A stretch of 64,000 nt of DNA, from the NCBI GenBank assembly GCA_019054805.1, contig JAHQIY010000018.1:1302001-1366000 (forward strand), written 5' to 3'. The notes below the pieces were generated by a model that searched no databases, was not told where the DNA came from, and saw nothing but the letters and a program-made list of their open reading frames with translations. A program made the position numbers and the translations under genes. Positions 10,535 to 21,062 of the stretch are shown piece by piece. Each line of letters begins with the position of its first letter. The stretch's first letter is position 1. Source of the DNA: Brachionus manjavacas (taxonomy: Eukaryota > Rotifera > Eurotatoria > Ploima > Brachionidae).

Positions 10535-11836
10535 TTGCCTAGATTTTTCGCTGATATATGAATATCAAGAAAAAAAAAATCTAGGTATTACGTTTGTCGT
10601 GTCCGTCCGTCCGTCCGTCCGTCTGTGGACACATCTAACCCTAGTTTTTAGATGTTAACCCTAGTTTTTAAAATGACAAAAAATATGTCGATCGATAGCA
10701 TTGAATACATAAAAGGCGCGAAAAATCTAGGCCATCTAATTTTTTAAAAATTAAACTTTAAATCGATCAATCACTAAAACAAAAATATTAATCAAAAAGA
10801 TTAAAGTAATAAAAAATTTATTGACAACAAAAGTATGAACTAAAAAGAAAAAAAAAGAGAATTAAAATGTGATCTCGGTGAAAATAGCCTGATGATCACT
10901 GAACCATGTTGAATATAGCTGTGATTTAAATTGACCAAAAGAATGTGACTTGCTCGTTAGACACCAATCCAATTGAGACATATCCTTGAAAGTTAAACAT
11001 TTGCTAAACACGGGTGTCATGTTCAAATTGTCTCTTAGCGTATCAAGATATTTAGAATTGTTTTCTCTATTAAAGTCAATATTGAAATCACCAAAGATTA
11101 CCAAAGAGTCTTGGCTGTGCAAATTTAAATTCAAAAAGGCAATCAACTCTTGAATAAACTTGTCATTGTCCATCTTTTGATGCTTGTAAAGATTTAAAAA
11201 ATTAACAACTGTTGAATTTAGAAAAGATTCAGCCTTTTAAATTGGTTTTTCTAATATATATTATATAATTTTATTTTTACTTTTAAAAAAAACTATTTCA
11301 AATAACCAAAATTGTTAATTATGGAATGGTTATTAATGACATTGTATGGTGATGCAAATACAATCATTATTTAAAAATTCGTCAACATAATTTTTTTATC
11401 GATTTTTTTCCTAGCAACTAAAATTAATTTTTAGAAATTATTATAAATTATTTTGTTGCAATATTTTTAGTTAAAAATCGGGTTTTTTTTTCAAATTAAA
11501 TAAAGAAAAAACAATTTGAAAAACATATTGTGTGCTAAATAGAATTTCATTTATATATTTCGAAAAAAATGGGGCGCAAAAAATAAGAAAGATTTAACAT
11601 AAATATTCTCATAAATAAATTCTTAAATCATAATCCAAATAAATAATTAATTGTTTGAGTTAAACCACTTATTGGTACAGGGTTCCGGTTAGGGAATTGC
11701 TCTAATTGATAGAAAAATAAAATTAGTGAGAACGGGGTCCGGGGCGGAGCCCTGGTTTAGGGTTCCGGGTATGCAGTAAGCTAGAGAACCATTAGTAAAA
11801 ATTACTATTATTTTTGAGGGTTGCCTAGATTTTTCG
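10532..11836 (-). repeat. Helentron-derived satellite unit, left array
   Basis: A 1.3-kb unit with the same architecture as the main array: terminal hairpin, short (GTCC)n tract, subterminal repeat, endonuclease fragment at 10862-11173 and a single ~250-bp monomer. The endonuclease fragment differs from the main array by one residue (FKSQLYSTWF instead of FKSQPYSTWF). The right boundary is unusual: the first 19 bp of the next unit occur twice, at 11818-11836 and again from 11837. Confidence 0.85.
10862..11173 (-). pseudogene. Helentron endonuclease C-terminal fragment
   Basis: 103 codons covering the last half of an AP-like endonuclease: VIFGDFNIDF, MSQLDWCL and TWFSDHQAIF match the catalytic GDFN, Asp and SDH motifs of this superfamily. 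The N-terminal half, with the first Asn and the Glu, is absent, so the fragment cannot be a working nuclease. It is carried as part of a satellite unit. Confidence 0.85.
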
Positions 11837-12284
11837 GGGTTGCCTAGATTTTTCGCTGATATATGAATATCAAGAAAAAAAAAATCTAGGTATTACGTTT
11901 GTCGTGTCCGTCCGTCCGTCCGTCCGTCCGTCCGTCCGTCCGTCCGTCCGTCCGTCCGTCCGTCTGTGGACACATCTAACCCTAGTTTTTAGATGTTAAC
12001 CCTAGTTTTAAAAATGACAAAAAATATGTCGATCCATAGCATTGAATACATATAAGGCGCGAAAAATCTAGGCAATCTAATTTTTTAAAAATTAAACTTT
12101 AAATCGATCAATCACTAAAACAAAAATATTATTCAAAAAGATTAAAGTAATAAAAAATTTATTGACAACAAAAGTATGAACTAAAAAAGAAAAAAAAAGA
12201 GAATTAAAATGTGATCTCGGTGAAAATAGCCTGATGATCACTGAACCATGTTGAATATAGCTGTGATTTAAATTGACCAAAAGA
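11837..12284 (-). repeat. Truncated satellite unit
   Basis: The unit begins with the terminal hairpin and a long (GTCC)n tract (11906-11962), keeps the subterminal repeat (GCGAAAAATCTAGGCAA) and the last ~27 endonuclease codons (12203-12284), then stops abruptly within the codons for FGQFKSQ at 12284/12285, where a telomere-like tract begins. Here the subterminal repeat reads AGGCAA, the perfect complement of TTGCCT, whereas most main-array units read AGGCCA. Confidence 0.85.
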
Positions 12285-12318
12285 AGGGTTTAGGGTTTAG
12301 GGGTTAGGGTTAGGGTTG
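12285..12318. repeat. Telomere-like tract at the Helentron 3' end
   Basis: Five GGGTTTA/GGGGTTA/GGGTTA units lie between the broken satellite unit and the terminal hairpin of the intact Helentron. This is either an insertion target shared with 10486-10534 or a scar of end healing. Confidence 0.6.
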
Positions 12319-12699
12319 CCTAGATTTTACTATGCTAGTAAAAAAAATCTAGGTATTACGTTTGTCGTGTCCGTCCGTCCGTCCGTCCGTCCGTCCGTCC
12401 GTCCGTTGACAGGCCAAAATGGACGAATGAAACAAGCTAAAGAGCTGAAAATTTGTGACCAAAATCTTTTAATGATAAGTAGAGTGCTCTTCAAATTTCA
12501 AACTGATACACCTTTCCCTTTTCAAATATTGGCATATTTACGTTCAAAAACGTCAATTGACGTCCAAACAAATCATTCAATCTCAAATCGAATTAATTAA
12601 AAAATTGAATTTGTCACAAAAAAAAATGGGTTAAGAGAGAAAAAAACAATGAAAAAAAACTAAAAGTCAAAAATATCTGTGTAAGTAAAATCTAGGCAA
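12316..12699 (-). repeat. Helentron 3' terminal module (subTIRs, GTCC tract, hairpin)
   Basis: TTGCCTAGATTTTAC at 12316-12330 is the exact reverse complement of GTAAAATCTAGGCAA at 12685-12699. Inside lies a (GTCC)n tract (12369-12406). CCTAGATTTT (12319-12328) also pairs with AAAATCTAGG (12344-12353) to give the terminal hairpin, so the same arm has two possible partners. No gene lies within. Confidence 0.8.
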
Positions 12700-13061
12700 A
12701 ATAAATTTTTTAAAAATTTAAACTCGTGTTTAGTTCTAGTTTAATTGAGTGTGATAGTGAGCAAAAACAATGTTCACAAAGTTTTGTATGCGCTTTTCTA
12801 AATCAAATATCAATCAAAATTTTAATATTATTGGCAAAAAAAATTTTAAAAGTATAAATGAAATGAATTAATTGATCAAGTACCCCAAAGAGTAGATAAA
12901 AAGGGTTTAGCATAAATAATAAATTTTATTTTTTTTGTTGTCAATCAAATAGAAAACAACTGAATTAAATTATTGAATTAAATTAAAATAGAAATCAAAT
13001 TAAAAAAAAAACACAAACATATAATCACTAAAAAATAAAAGTAGGTTAATTGATCAATTTT
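12700..13061 (-). other. Helentron 3' UTR
   Basis: Very AT-rich DNA between the endonuclease stop (13062) and the subterminal repeat. It holds no open frame. The CAAAATAAATTTTTTAAAAATTTAAAC stretch just outside the subterminal repeat corresponds to CTAATTTTTTAAAAATTAAAC in the satellite units. Confidence 0.5.
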
Positions 13062-13440
13062 CTAAAAAGTAATTTCACTAAATATTGCCGAATGATCGCT
13101 GAACCAAGTCGTGTAAGGCTGTGAGTGAAAGCCGGCACTTGGATTGGCGGCGGTGGCAAAAATATGATTGTGTTTATTGTAGAAACACCAGTCCAATTGT
13201 GATATGTTTTTGTGTGTTTTGCACTTGTCAAAATACGGTTCCAAATTGAATTGTTGTTTAAAAAAGTGCAAATACTTTTTGTTTGACGCTTGATTGAAAT
13301 CAATGTTAAAATCGCCCATTACAATTAGTGAACAATTAGTGCTATTTGTGTAATATTTTGAAATGAATTTGTCTAAATCGACTAGAAACATTTCGTTTTC
13401 GTACTTGGGATGTTTGTACAAGTTAAGCAAATAGATTTTT
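13062..13440 (-). CDS. Helentron AP-like endonuclease, C-terminal half
   Basis: Continuation of the main Helentron protein in another frame. It carries LLNLYKHPKY, VMGDFNIDF (catalytic Asp/Asn), SQLDWCF and TWFSDHSAIF (catalytic Asp-His), ending EITF-stop. The N-terminal half (FQNIQSF, IILLSECHN, SNGQICYVRK) is in the main frame. The junction falls at an A6 run (minus strand, ~13438-13443), where a one-base length change would restore agreement with the homologous satellite sequence VVYFLNLYKHPK. It may be a true mutation, a sequencing error in a homopolymer, or less likely a programmed slip. Confidence 0.8.
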
Positions 13441-16400
13441 TGACGTTCAAGTCTTGTTTACGACAAACAAATTCAAATAGACTCAATTCAACGCATTTAT
13501 TTTGTGTCATACCAGTGTAATCGTATTGTAATGATGCATTGTGAGCTAACAATCTGAAACAAGAACGGCTCAACTCTTTTCGAACATAACATATTTGACC
13601 ATTTGACGCATTTAAATCAGTTGCATACGAATAGTACACACAGTCGTATTGATTATTTGATTCAAACAATCGAGTTGCATGCAAACGATTTGCTCTTGTA
13701 TTGTGACATTCACTCAAAAGTATAATGTCAGCTTGTTTGTAGCCAAAGTCTGATTTTAAATTTTCTTTGTTCGTATTGAACGATTGAATATTTTGAAATA
13801 CAATTGTCAAGTCACATGTTCTTTTCTTTTCAAATGTGAAGTCTAGAAAAGAGTAGTTATTTTTCAATTGAGCTTGGCTGCGCAAACGACTCATTTCAAT
13901 GCGAACTGGATCATTTTGTTCAAAGTATTCCAATTCTTGTTGGCGTTGTCGCTTGGACAATCGTTGTACACGTGCACTCTCAATTGACAAACTTCCGTAC
14001 AAGTACAAACCATTTAATTTTGTTGCACGACTCAATGCCACATACAACAATGATCGTTTCAACGAATCACCAATACAAACGGCAACACACTCGTACGATT
14101 GTCCTTGTGATTTGTGTATTGTCATTGATTCACATTCAACAAGTGAAAATTGTTTTCGTTCAACGTGATAATTGCCGCCTGATTTTGGTCTTTTTATAGT
14201 TTGTTGTTCACAGACAAGAGCAGTCAATTGTGGACTTATTGATTGCTTTAATATTAGCGAATCGTCTCTTATCCATTTTTGTTTTTCATTTTCATTACGT
14301 GACAAATGACCAACATCTTTATCAGCAAATTCCAAATACAAACGTTTTACCAATGGTTTTTCGTCAGTTTTTTTCTTTGTAAATATCACATGTTTCAAAC
14401 AACCAACTGCACCGTTGACCAAACCATCTTCCGTACGCAAATTTGTCGTAATCATATACTTACAATTTTGTTTTAATCGAAGCAAAGTCGGCATGCCACA
14501 CGTTTTATTCAAATCAATTTCATTGCGTACACTAGCAACAAGATTTTTGGCCCCATTCGATTGCTTATCTTTGCCACGCGCCAAATCAACAGCTCTATTT
14601 TCAATTAAATTGCCAGGCATTGATTTCAATTTGTATTCGTTGTATTCATTTACGCCTTTGTTCGAATGTATGACACAAATAGCCTCGTTTGGTATTTGAT
14701 CAATGTTAACAATACGTGAATTAAACATTTTTACTTGATCTTCACTCAAACCAATAACACCTTTGTTTCCCAAGACATTTAGAGCTTCGGCAAACACTGC
14801 ATCGTCACGTTGTCTCATTATTTCTTTAAGCTCAATAAATTTAAACATTTGCCATAGCATTTCACCAGCCAAAATTGAATAGCCATTGTCTTGTCGTTTT
14901 GACTTTGTTTCAAATATCCAACTATCGTGCACAGGACATATTTGATTTAAATCACCTACGACAACCAATGAAACATTGCCAAACGGTTGATTATTGTCCA
15001 TTATTTGTTGTAATCGTTTGTTTAATTTGGCAAATAGATTTGCGCCAACCATTGATATTTCGTCAATGATAATTAGTTTCACATTGCCAATTGAATGTCG
15101 AACACGAGCTAAAAGTTTATCCGACAAACGATCCAATTTATTCGAATGCATTGGCAAATGAAACATAGAATGAAGCGTTGTTCCTTTTATATTGAATGCA
15201 GCTTTGCCAGTAAATGCTGTCAACAATGCTGTTTTTGCATTTGGATCATCACGATTCAAATCGCAAACTCTTATAAATGTTTGATACAACGAATTGATCA
15301 AATGTGATTTGCCAGTGCCAGCGCCACCACTTACAAAATGATAAAAAGCTTTGTTCGCTCGTACACAATCAATAAAATTGACCAAATATTTGTGTTGAAT
15401 TCGATTGAGCGATTTCATTAGACTTGTGTATGCTTCGTTCGATTTACGTTTTGGCAACGTGATCATGTCACCTGTATTTGTGTTTAACATACTTTGAATT
15501 GTGCTCAATTCATCTTGTATTATAGCATGATAGCCAAATTCGGCTTCGAACTCTTCATTTTGTGCTTCGTTTACATTTGTAATTAAATTTTCGTTTGCCT
15601 CATTTACTCTGTCCACATAATCTTCGACCAAACGTTCATAGTGTTCTTGAATGGCCGTTTCTATTTCATTTTGAGCACGATCAAATTTTTCGGCCACAAC
15701 CGACTCAAAAAGAGCATGATTTTTGGCAATTTCACATTTGTTCAACTCAAATTTTTCGAACGGATCACGTATTTCGATTTCACGCTTTTCATTTCGCCAC
15801 GCTAAAAACAACATCAGCTCAACGCGATAATAATTGTGCGGATCTTTTATTCGATTGTATCGTTTGTAACGAATTATTTTGCACTTGCATCGACGTTTAA
15901 CAAAACCGTCTCGATTCTTAAGTTGAATCAAATTTGAATTTTCATTGTCATTTTTAGTATTTGCAATTCTTTTCGTAGCCATAAATATTTCATTATCATC
16001 GTTATCATCGTTTATCATATTATTGTTTGACGACGTTATTGTTGTTCTTGAGCAAGCATAATTATTATGTTCCGAATTATTTTCGTCAATTGTAGCCAAA
16101 CATTCATTGGCAAAATGTTGATTGTTGTCATCTTCGTCAAGGTTTTCGTCGTCGTCCGGTTGAAATCGACCAATTCGAGTCAAATCGTTTGGATTTTTGG
16201 CTCTTTCGTTCGATACAAAATCATAATGTGTTGCAAACTCAGCTAAACACATATTTTCCATTGAATTCGGTCTGTTTACATAATGTTGCAAAATGCCAGC
16301 TCGAAATATGTTGCGCGATTCCGGATTTAATATTTCCAAATAGCGATCTTCTTTGAGTATTACATTGCGATCTTTGGATGGAAATGTATTTATGTACGTT

Positions 16401-19400
16401 GTTTCTCTTGATGTTCTTGACACTGGCATACTCAACAGTGTGTACGCACATTCTTGTGCTGATATTTCTGAGCAATTGTTAAATTTATTTGCCACTTTAA
16501 GTAAACGTTGTTTTACGTTTAAATTGCCACGAATAACTTCGTCGACAGTATTTTTTAATAAACGAGACATTGATGCATTTGATTTGAGCATGTATGCCGA
16601 CACATAAGCAGCTGCACCATACGGATCGGTTATAAATTGTATGTCCATATTTGCTCTGTGACGCACGTATATTTGTTTGTTATATGGATTAACCATTATG
16701 TTGTTTGATGTACGTTTTAAAAATACTGTTGTTCTTGTGACCGAAGTTGACAATGCTTCAATATAAGATTTTTCATTTAAATTAATTGATTTCAAAAATT
16801 CGCCATACGTAATTGAATACAGATTGTTTTGTTTAAATTTTGTGTTTATTTCGTTTAATTTGTCTCTTATCATTAGAAAATGTTCATACGATTTAGCAAA
16901 GTTTTTTGATCCTTTTTTCATCGGTTCAACAATGATTGTTTTATCCAGTATTGGCCATGGAAATCCATACTTGCACAATAAATTTCCGTGTTCGTCACAA
17001 TATTTACAATTATCTTTGTGGACATGAATTTGATATTTAATTGAAATATTTTGCAATGTTTGTGTCCTATTTTCATAGTCGTCTTCATTTACACGATTAT
17101 TTGAAGTTCTCTCAGTTGTAATGTGTTTATCAATAAACTCGACACATTTTAATTTAATATCAATATAAGATTGACCATTAACATTATTGGCATCATTTGT
17201 TTCTTCTGTCACTTCATTTCGTTCATATTGTGGCGCATTTTTATTCCAACAAATCATGTGAACATGAGGACTACCACGATTTTGAAATTCGACACGCCAA
17301 AAATAATCAAACACTGGATTTTGTCTAAATGGTCCATTTTGATTGAAAACGTACTTGATCAATTCACCCATTCTATTCTCAAAATATCTTGCCACCGTAA
17401 TTGGGTCACGACTTACCAATTCAATTCGCTTTTCTCTCGATACTGTTCTCAATTCGTCATTTGTCAAACATTTATTTTCGAGTGTTTTCATCAAAATGCA
17501 AATTAATTCATTCCAATCTATTTCAGCTGGACTCAACGTAATGAAAAACGATGGACAACCCAATTGTCGAATCATTGCATTTATTTCCATTTTTTTCCAT
17601 TCCCAATACTGTGGACTCGATCGAATTGTACGCAAAAACATTTGTGCTTCATTTCGAACGATTAATTCATTTATTTTTTGTTTATTTAGTGCATCACGTG
17701 CAGTCATCGAATCAATTTCTTTCGTTTTACGCAAACATGTATCTATTGCTGCGTTTAGTTTTTTGCTGACCAATTTTTTATACGAATAAAATATTTTGTT
17801 TATGTCTTCGGCACAGCGACGATCGAAACGACGAAATTCTGACTTACATCTCATGCCATACTTTAATTGTACTTTTGGTAAATATTTCTCGCCTCCGTAT
17901 ATTTTGATAAATGTCAACTCTTCTGCATCTTTATCAGAAAGTATTGAACGCGGTTGAATACCTTCGCCAGGAGCAATTATTTTTACCATATCGTTATTAT
18001 TCACTAATAATGTTTGCTGATTATCAATGTAATCGTCTTCAAAGTTATTCTCTTGAATAACATCTATTTGATCTTCTTGACAAATAGTTCTACTTGTAAT
18101 ATGTTTGTCTAAATTTAGATTTAGTTCAACTAAATTTCTATCATCATTGTTAACAATAAAATTTTCTGTTACGTCCATGCTAACTATGTGTTTATGGTTT
18201 TCGAACCATTTAGTTGAAAGTTTAATTTGATTTTCTTTGAACAATGGTCTTTCGATTAAATATTTAATCGCTTTCAAAATAACAAGGGGTCTAATTTTAT
18301 CTAATCTGTACGCTTTTATATAATCCATTCTTCTTTTAAGTACAAGTTGAATTGTTTCGGATTCGTTAAATTGTCTTGGTAAAATTTCCAAGGTTTTCTC
18401 GGTATCAATTGGAACATTTACAACATTGCCCACAATTTTTTGCTGATGATCCCAATTGACTAATTCTTTTATGCGAATAAATGGCAATCTTGGCGAACAT
18501 AGCCTTTCTTCCAAATCATTCAAAGATTTAATTTCATCGCAAACAAGTGGAAAATCCAATCCATTCGATAGTGCTAATGAAGGTACTTTATTTTCTTTAA
18601 TGTACTTATTGCAAGTGACACAAATCCAATAATAGCCACACTCTGATTTAGCGTCAACATTGAATACCATTTCGTAAAGTGAATTTATTTGATTGAGTAG
18701 AAATTTGTTAACTGTTCGTTTAAAAAAAAGTCCACCACAACAAACACAAACAAATGACGGACCATTTTTAATACCATTTTCATAAATTTCAATTAAAAAA
18801 TTTTGTTCAGATCTTCTCACTTGATGCTCAATTGTATTCCTTGATTGTTCACACACTCTGTATGTTGAATCTTGTCTTCTCACTTGATGCTCAATTGTAT
18901 TCCTGGATTGTTCACACGCACTGTATGTTGAATCTTGTCTTCTCACTTGATGCTCAATTGTATTCCTTGATTGTTCACACGCACTGTATGTTGAATCTTG
19001 TCTTCTCACTTGATGCTCAATTGTATTCCTTGATTGTTCACACGCACTGTATGTTGAATCTTGTCTTCTCACTTGATGCTCAATTGTATTCCTTGATTGT
19101 TCAGATGCTTTGTATGTTGAATCTTGTCTTCTCACTTGATGCTCAATTGTATTCCTTGATTGTTCACACGCACTGTATGTTAAATCTTGTCTTCTCACTT
19201 GATGTTCAATTGTATTTCTTGACTGTTCAGATGCTTTGTATGTTGAATCTTGTCTTCTCACTTGATGTTCAAATGAGTTTCTCTTTTGCTCAATAATTCT
19301 GAAATTGGCATCATTTTCTCTCTTTTCTCTTTTTCTCATTGTATTGTTAATTTGTTCCTTTTGTTTTTCGACTAGATTTTTTCGTTTATTTTTCATCCAT

Positions 19401-19812
19401 TCTTTTTTATATTCTTTTCTTTTTTTTATAGCTTCTTTTTTACTAATTTTTTCTATCTTTTGACTTTTGTTATGATTTGATTGATTAATTTCAACGATTG
19501 AGTGACTCGAATTTTCTATAACTTGAATGTCATCGTCATTATACTGTACACTCATTTGTGATTCAATTGTTAAAGTCCTTTGCATTTGTTGTACTGAATC
19601 CATTGGTGTTGATTGATCCATTGATTTATTGCCCTGTAAATTAGTTTTTCTAATCGATTCGATTTGAGATTGCGTTTTTAATTTGTAAAATAAAATATAA
19701 GATTGGCTTGATTGTCTTCTTGAACGAATAAAGTCATCTACAGTCTTGTACATTTCGATAATTTCGTCGTCAAAATAATGCCAAATTTTTTTTTTTTCAC
19801 AAAAAATCAATG
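13382..19812 (-). CDS. Helentron Rep-helicase polyprotein, last long exon
   Basis: About 2140 codons. Residues 1-50 complete a USP domain (IWHYFDDEII, SQSYILFYKL). Residues ~177-331 are eight 21-residue repeats. A Cys-rich region at ~350-405 (CVCCGGLF, YYWICVTC) resembles the zinc-binding N-terminal part of other Helitron proteins. The Rep domain has the HUH pair H849/H851 (SPHVHMICW) and tyrosines Y1069/Y1073 (AAYVSAYMLK), the residues that nick and hold DNA in rolling-circle transposition. The helicase has Walker A GGAGTGKS (K1501), DEISMV (D1583), VVGDLNQICP, TIHKSQGQSYE and YVALSRAT, all Pif1/RecD-like motifs. From ~1990 the AP-like endonuclease begins. The N-terminus is joined by splicing to the upstream USP exon, so the Met/TTG at 19810 is not a true start. 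Confidence 0.9.
18818..19282 (-). repeat. 63-bp coding minisatellite in the Helentron ORF
   Basis: Eight in-frame copies of a 21-residue unit (CEQSRNTIEHQVRRQDSTYS plus A), with limited variation (STYSA, STYKA, LTYSA, STYRV). It lies between the USP end and the zinc-finger region. The unit is charged and probably helical. The reverse strand is also open across the whole tract, a by-product of the repeat. Confidence 0.9.
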
Positions 19813-19881
19813 CTTAAATAAAACAAATATTTAATTTGCAAATAGAAACAAAATATTTTTAAACTTTAAAAATAAAATTAC
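19813..19881 (-). other. Predicted 69-nt intron in the USP-Helentron gene
   Basis: On the minus strand GTAATTTTAT begins at 19881 and TTTATTTAAG ends at 19813. Removing it joins SGHIT to a Ser codon and then LIFCEKKKIWHYFDD, which restores the standard USP order of His box, then W-x-FDD. Phase 1. The length and AT content suit a compact invertebrate intron. Confidence 0.65.
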
Positions 19882-20068
19882 ATGTTATATGTCCTGAATT
19901 TGAAGAATTGCCCAAGTGAAAACAAACAGAGAACAACTGATATTCTGTGATTTGATTGTGCTCATTTGATCCCCAAATAAAATTTTTTAAATCTAGACTC
20001 TCTCCAAATTCAATAAAATTATCAATTTTTACTAGACTTCCTTTTTCGTCAATATAAAATAAGCACAA
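19882..20068 (-). CDS. USP His-box exon of the Helentron gene
   Basis: This encodes the middle of the USP catalytic domain: LVKIDNFIEFGESLDL matches the USP segment that follows the R-F strand, and YQLFSVCFHLGNSSNSGHIT matches the conserved Y-L-x-x-V-x-H-x-G...GH-x-T box with the catalytic His. It is followed by the donor at 19881. The upstream border with the first exon is not resolved: no acceptor gives a clean frame between 20040 and 20130. Confidence 0.75.
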
Positions 20069-20125
20069 AAAAAAAATTAGTAAATTGAATTTAAAATTTT
20101 ATATTTTTTTTTTATTGTCTAAAAA

Positions 20126-20941
20126 TCAATTTACTTTAAATCGTTTTATCATTATTATAAGATTTTCATTTGTTGTTTGAATTTTTGATTGGCAATTAAA
20201 TTTTTGATTTGAATTGCATTGGGAACAATTTATATAATCGATTAACTCGTTTTGGAAGCATAATTCGACGCAATCTTCTATTTTTCTGCAATTTGCATTA
20301 ATTGGCACTTGTAGGCAGAATTGAGACGCTTGAATTTGTTTTTGATGAAAAACATTCCGAGAACAGGTCATCTTTTGCAATGTTTTAAACATAAAACTAT
20401 TGCTCATTAGATTGTGCGTGTCTTTGTATTGTTCGAAAACGCTTTTCAAATTATCGTTTGGCCTTAGACCTCTTTTGGCAATTTCTATTTCAACAACACA
20501 CTTGTCAATATACTCAACAAATTGAATCAAAAATTCATGGGCATCGCCTTGCTCGAATTGTTCAAAATAAATATTCAACTCTGACTCGTAGAGTTTATCA
20601 AAAAACGAGTGAACCAGCTGAATAAATTCATTTTTTTTCGACTTTATAGCTTGATTTAAACCTAAATAGACCAGATTTGCGTACGATTCAGCGAGTTGAT
20701 AATCCTTTTGAGCATAAACATTTTGATTTCTAAACTTGTGTTCGACTAGTTGGCGCAAAACTTGATCAAACGAATTTAAACATTGTAAAATTGAGCCAAC
20801 AAAACAAGTGTTTGTCAAATTTGGTATTGGACGCCCAATGAACCAAGAAGTAGCTTCATACACAAAACTTGTTCGTCCCGAAGTGTTTCTCATCATTTGA
20901 TTTAGCATTTTAAGTTTGTTCAATGATAATTGTTTCGCCAT
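20126..20941 (-). CDS. USP Cys-box exon (N-terminus of the Helentron protein)
   Basis: 271 codons forming the first two thirds of a ubiquitin-specific protease (C19). IPNLTNTCFVGSILQCLNS holds the catalytic Cys46 in the standard N-x-x-NTC-x-x-x-S-LQ-L context. GDAHEFLIQFVEYID is the QQD-type box. INCSQCNSNQKFNC gives a C-x2-C half of the zinc ribbon. The end, NLIIMIKRF, is the usual strand before the His box. The Met at 20941 is the first in frame. A GT at 20133-20134 after RFK could be the donor. USPs remove ubiquitin from proteins; here the enzyme appears to be part of a transposon protein, with all three catalytic boxes kept. Confidence 0.8.
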   Translation of the reverse strand: MAKQLSLNKLKMLNQMMRNTSGRTSFVYEATSWFIGRPIPNLTNTCFVGSILQCLNSFDQVLRQLVEHKFRNQNVYAQKDYQLAESYANLVYLGLNQAIKSKKNEFIQLVHSFFDKLYESELNIYFEQFEQGDAHEFLIQFVEYIDKCVVEIEIAKRGLRPNDNLKSVFEQYKDTHNLMSNSFMFKTLQKMTCSRNVFHQKQIQASQFCLQVPINANCRKIEDCVELCFQNELIDYINCSQCNSNQKFNCQSKIQTTNENLIIMIKRFKVN

Positions 20942-21062
20942 TTGTCCAAAATTAGCTGTTTGACAGATGAGTTGACAGATGAGTTTAAATTAATTTTTTC
21001 AATCTAAATTTATTTTAATAAAAGAATATCAAAATAAAATAAAATTGAGTAAAAAATAAACA

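Larger units (their letters stand above)
12313..20941 (-). mobile_element. Autonomous Helentron with USP domain, nearly intact
   Basis: Read on the minus strand: USP protease exons (20941-19813), a tandem-repeat linker, a zinc-finger region, HUH Rep, Pif1-type helicase, AP-like endonuclease (to 13062), a 3' UTR of ~360 bp (13061-12700), then a terminal module bounded by 15-bp perfect inverted repeats (12685-12699 and 12316-12330) with a (GTCC)n tract and a final hairpin. Endonuclease-bearing rolling-circle elements with subterminal inverted repeats and a GTCY-type microsatellite are the known Helentron layout. The 5' end is not resolved; it lies between 20941 and 22214. One frameshift near 13440 is the only clear defect. 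The long uninterrupted frame implies recent activity. Confidence 0.85.

Noticed and set aside
12285-12318. A present-day chromosome end
   Set aside because: The tract is ~35 bp, degenerate, and followed by 50 kb of further sequence.
12316-12600. Plus-strand ORF with SVRPSVRPSVRP
   Set aside because: It is the translation of the (GTCC)n tract and the Helentron terminal module on the wrong strand.
13438-13443. Programmed ribosomal frameshift in the Helentron endonuclease
   Set aside because: No slippery heptamer with downstream structure is evident, and Helentron proteins are normally made from one frame; a mutation or homopolymer error is simpler.
18832-19296. Plus-strand 154-codon ORF
   Set aside because: Reverse-strand shadow of the 63-bp coding repeat.
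20040-20134. A defined first intron of the USP gene
   Set aside because: A donor after RFK at 20133-20134 is plausible, but no AG before the LVKIDNF codons keeps the frame, so I left the border open.
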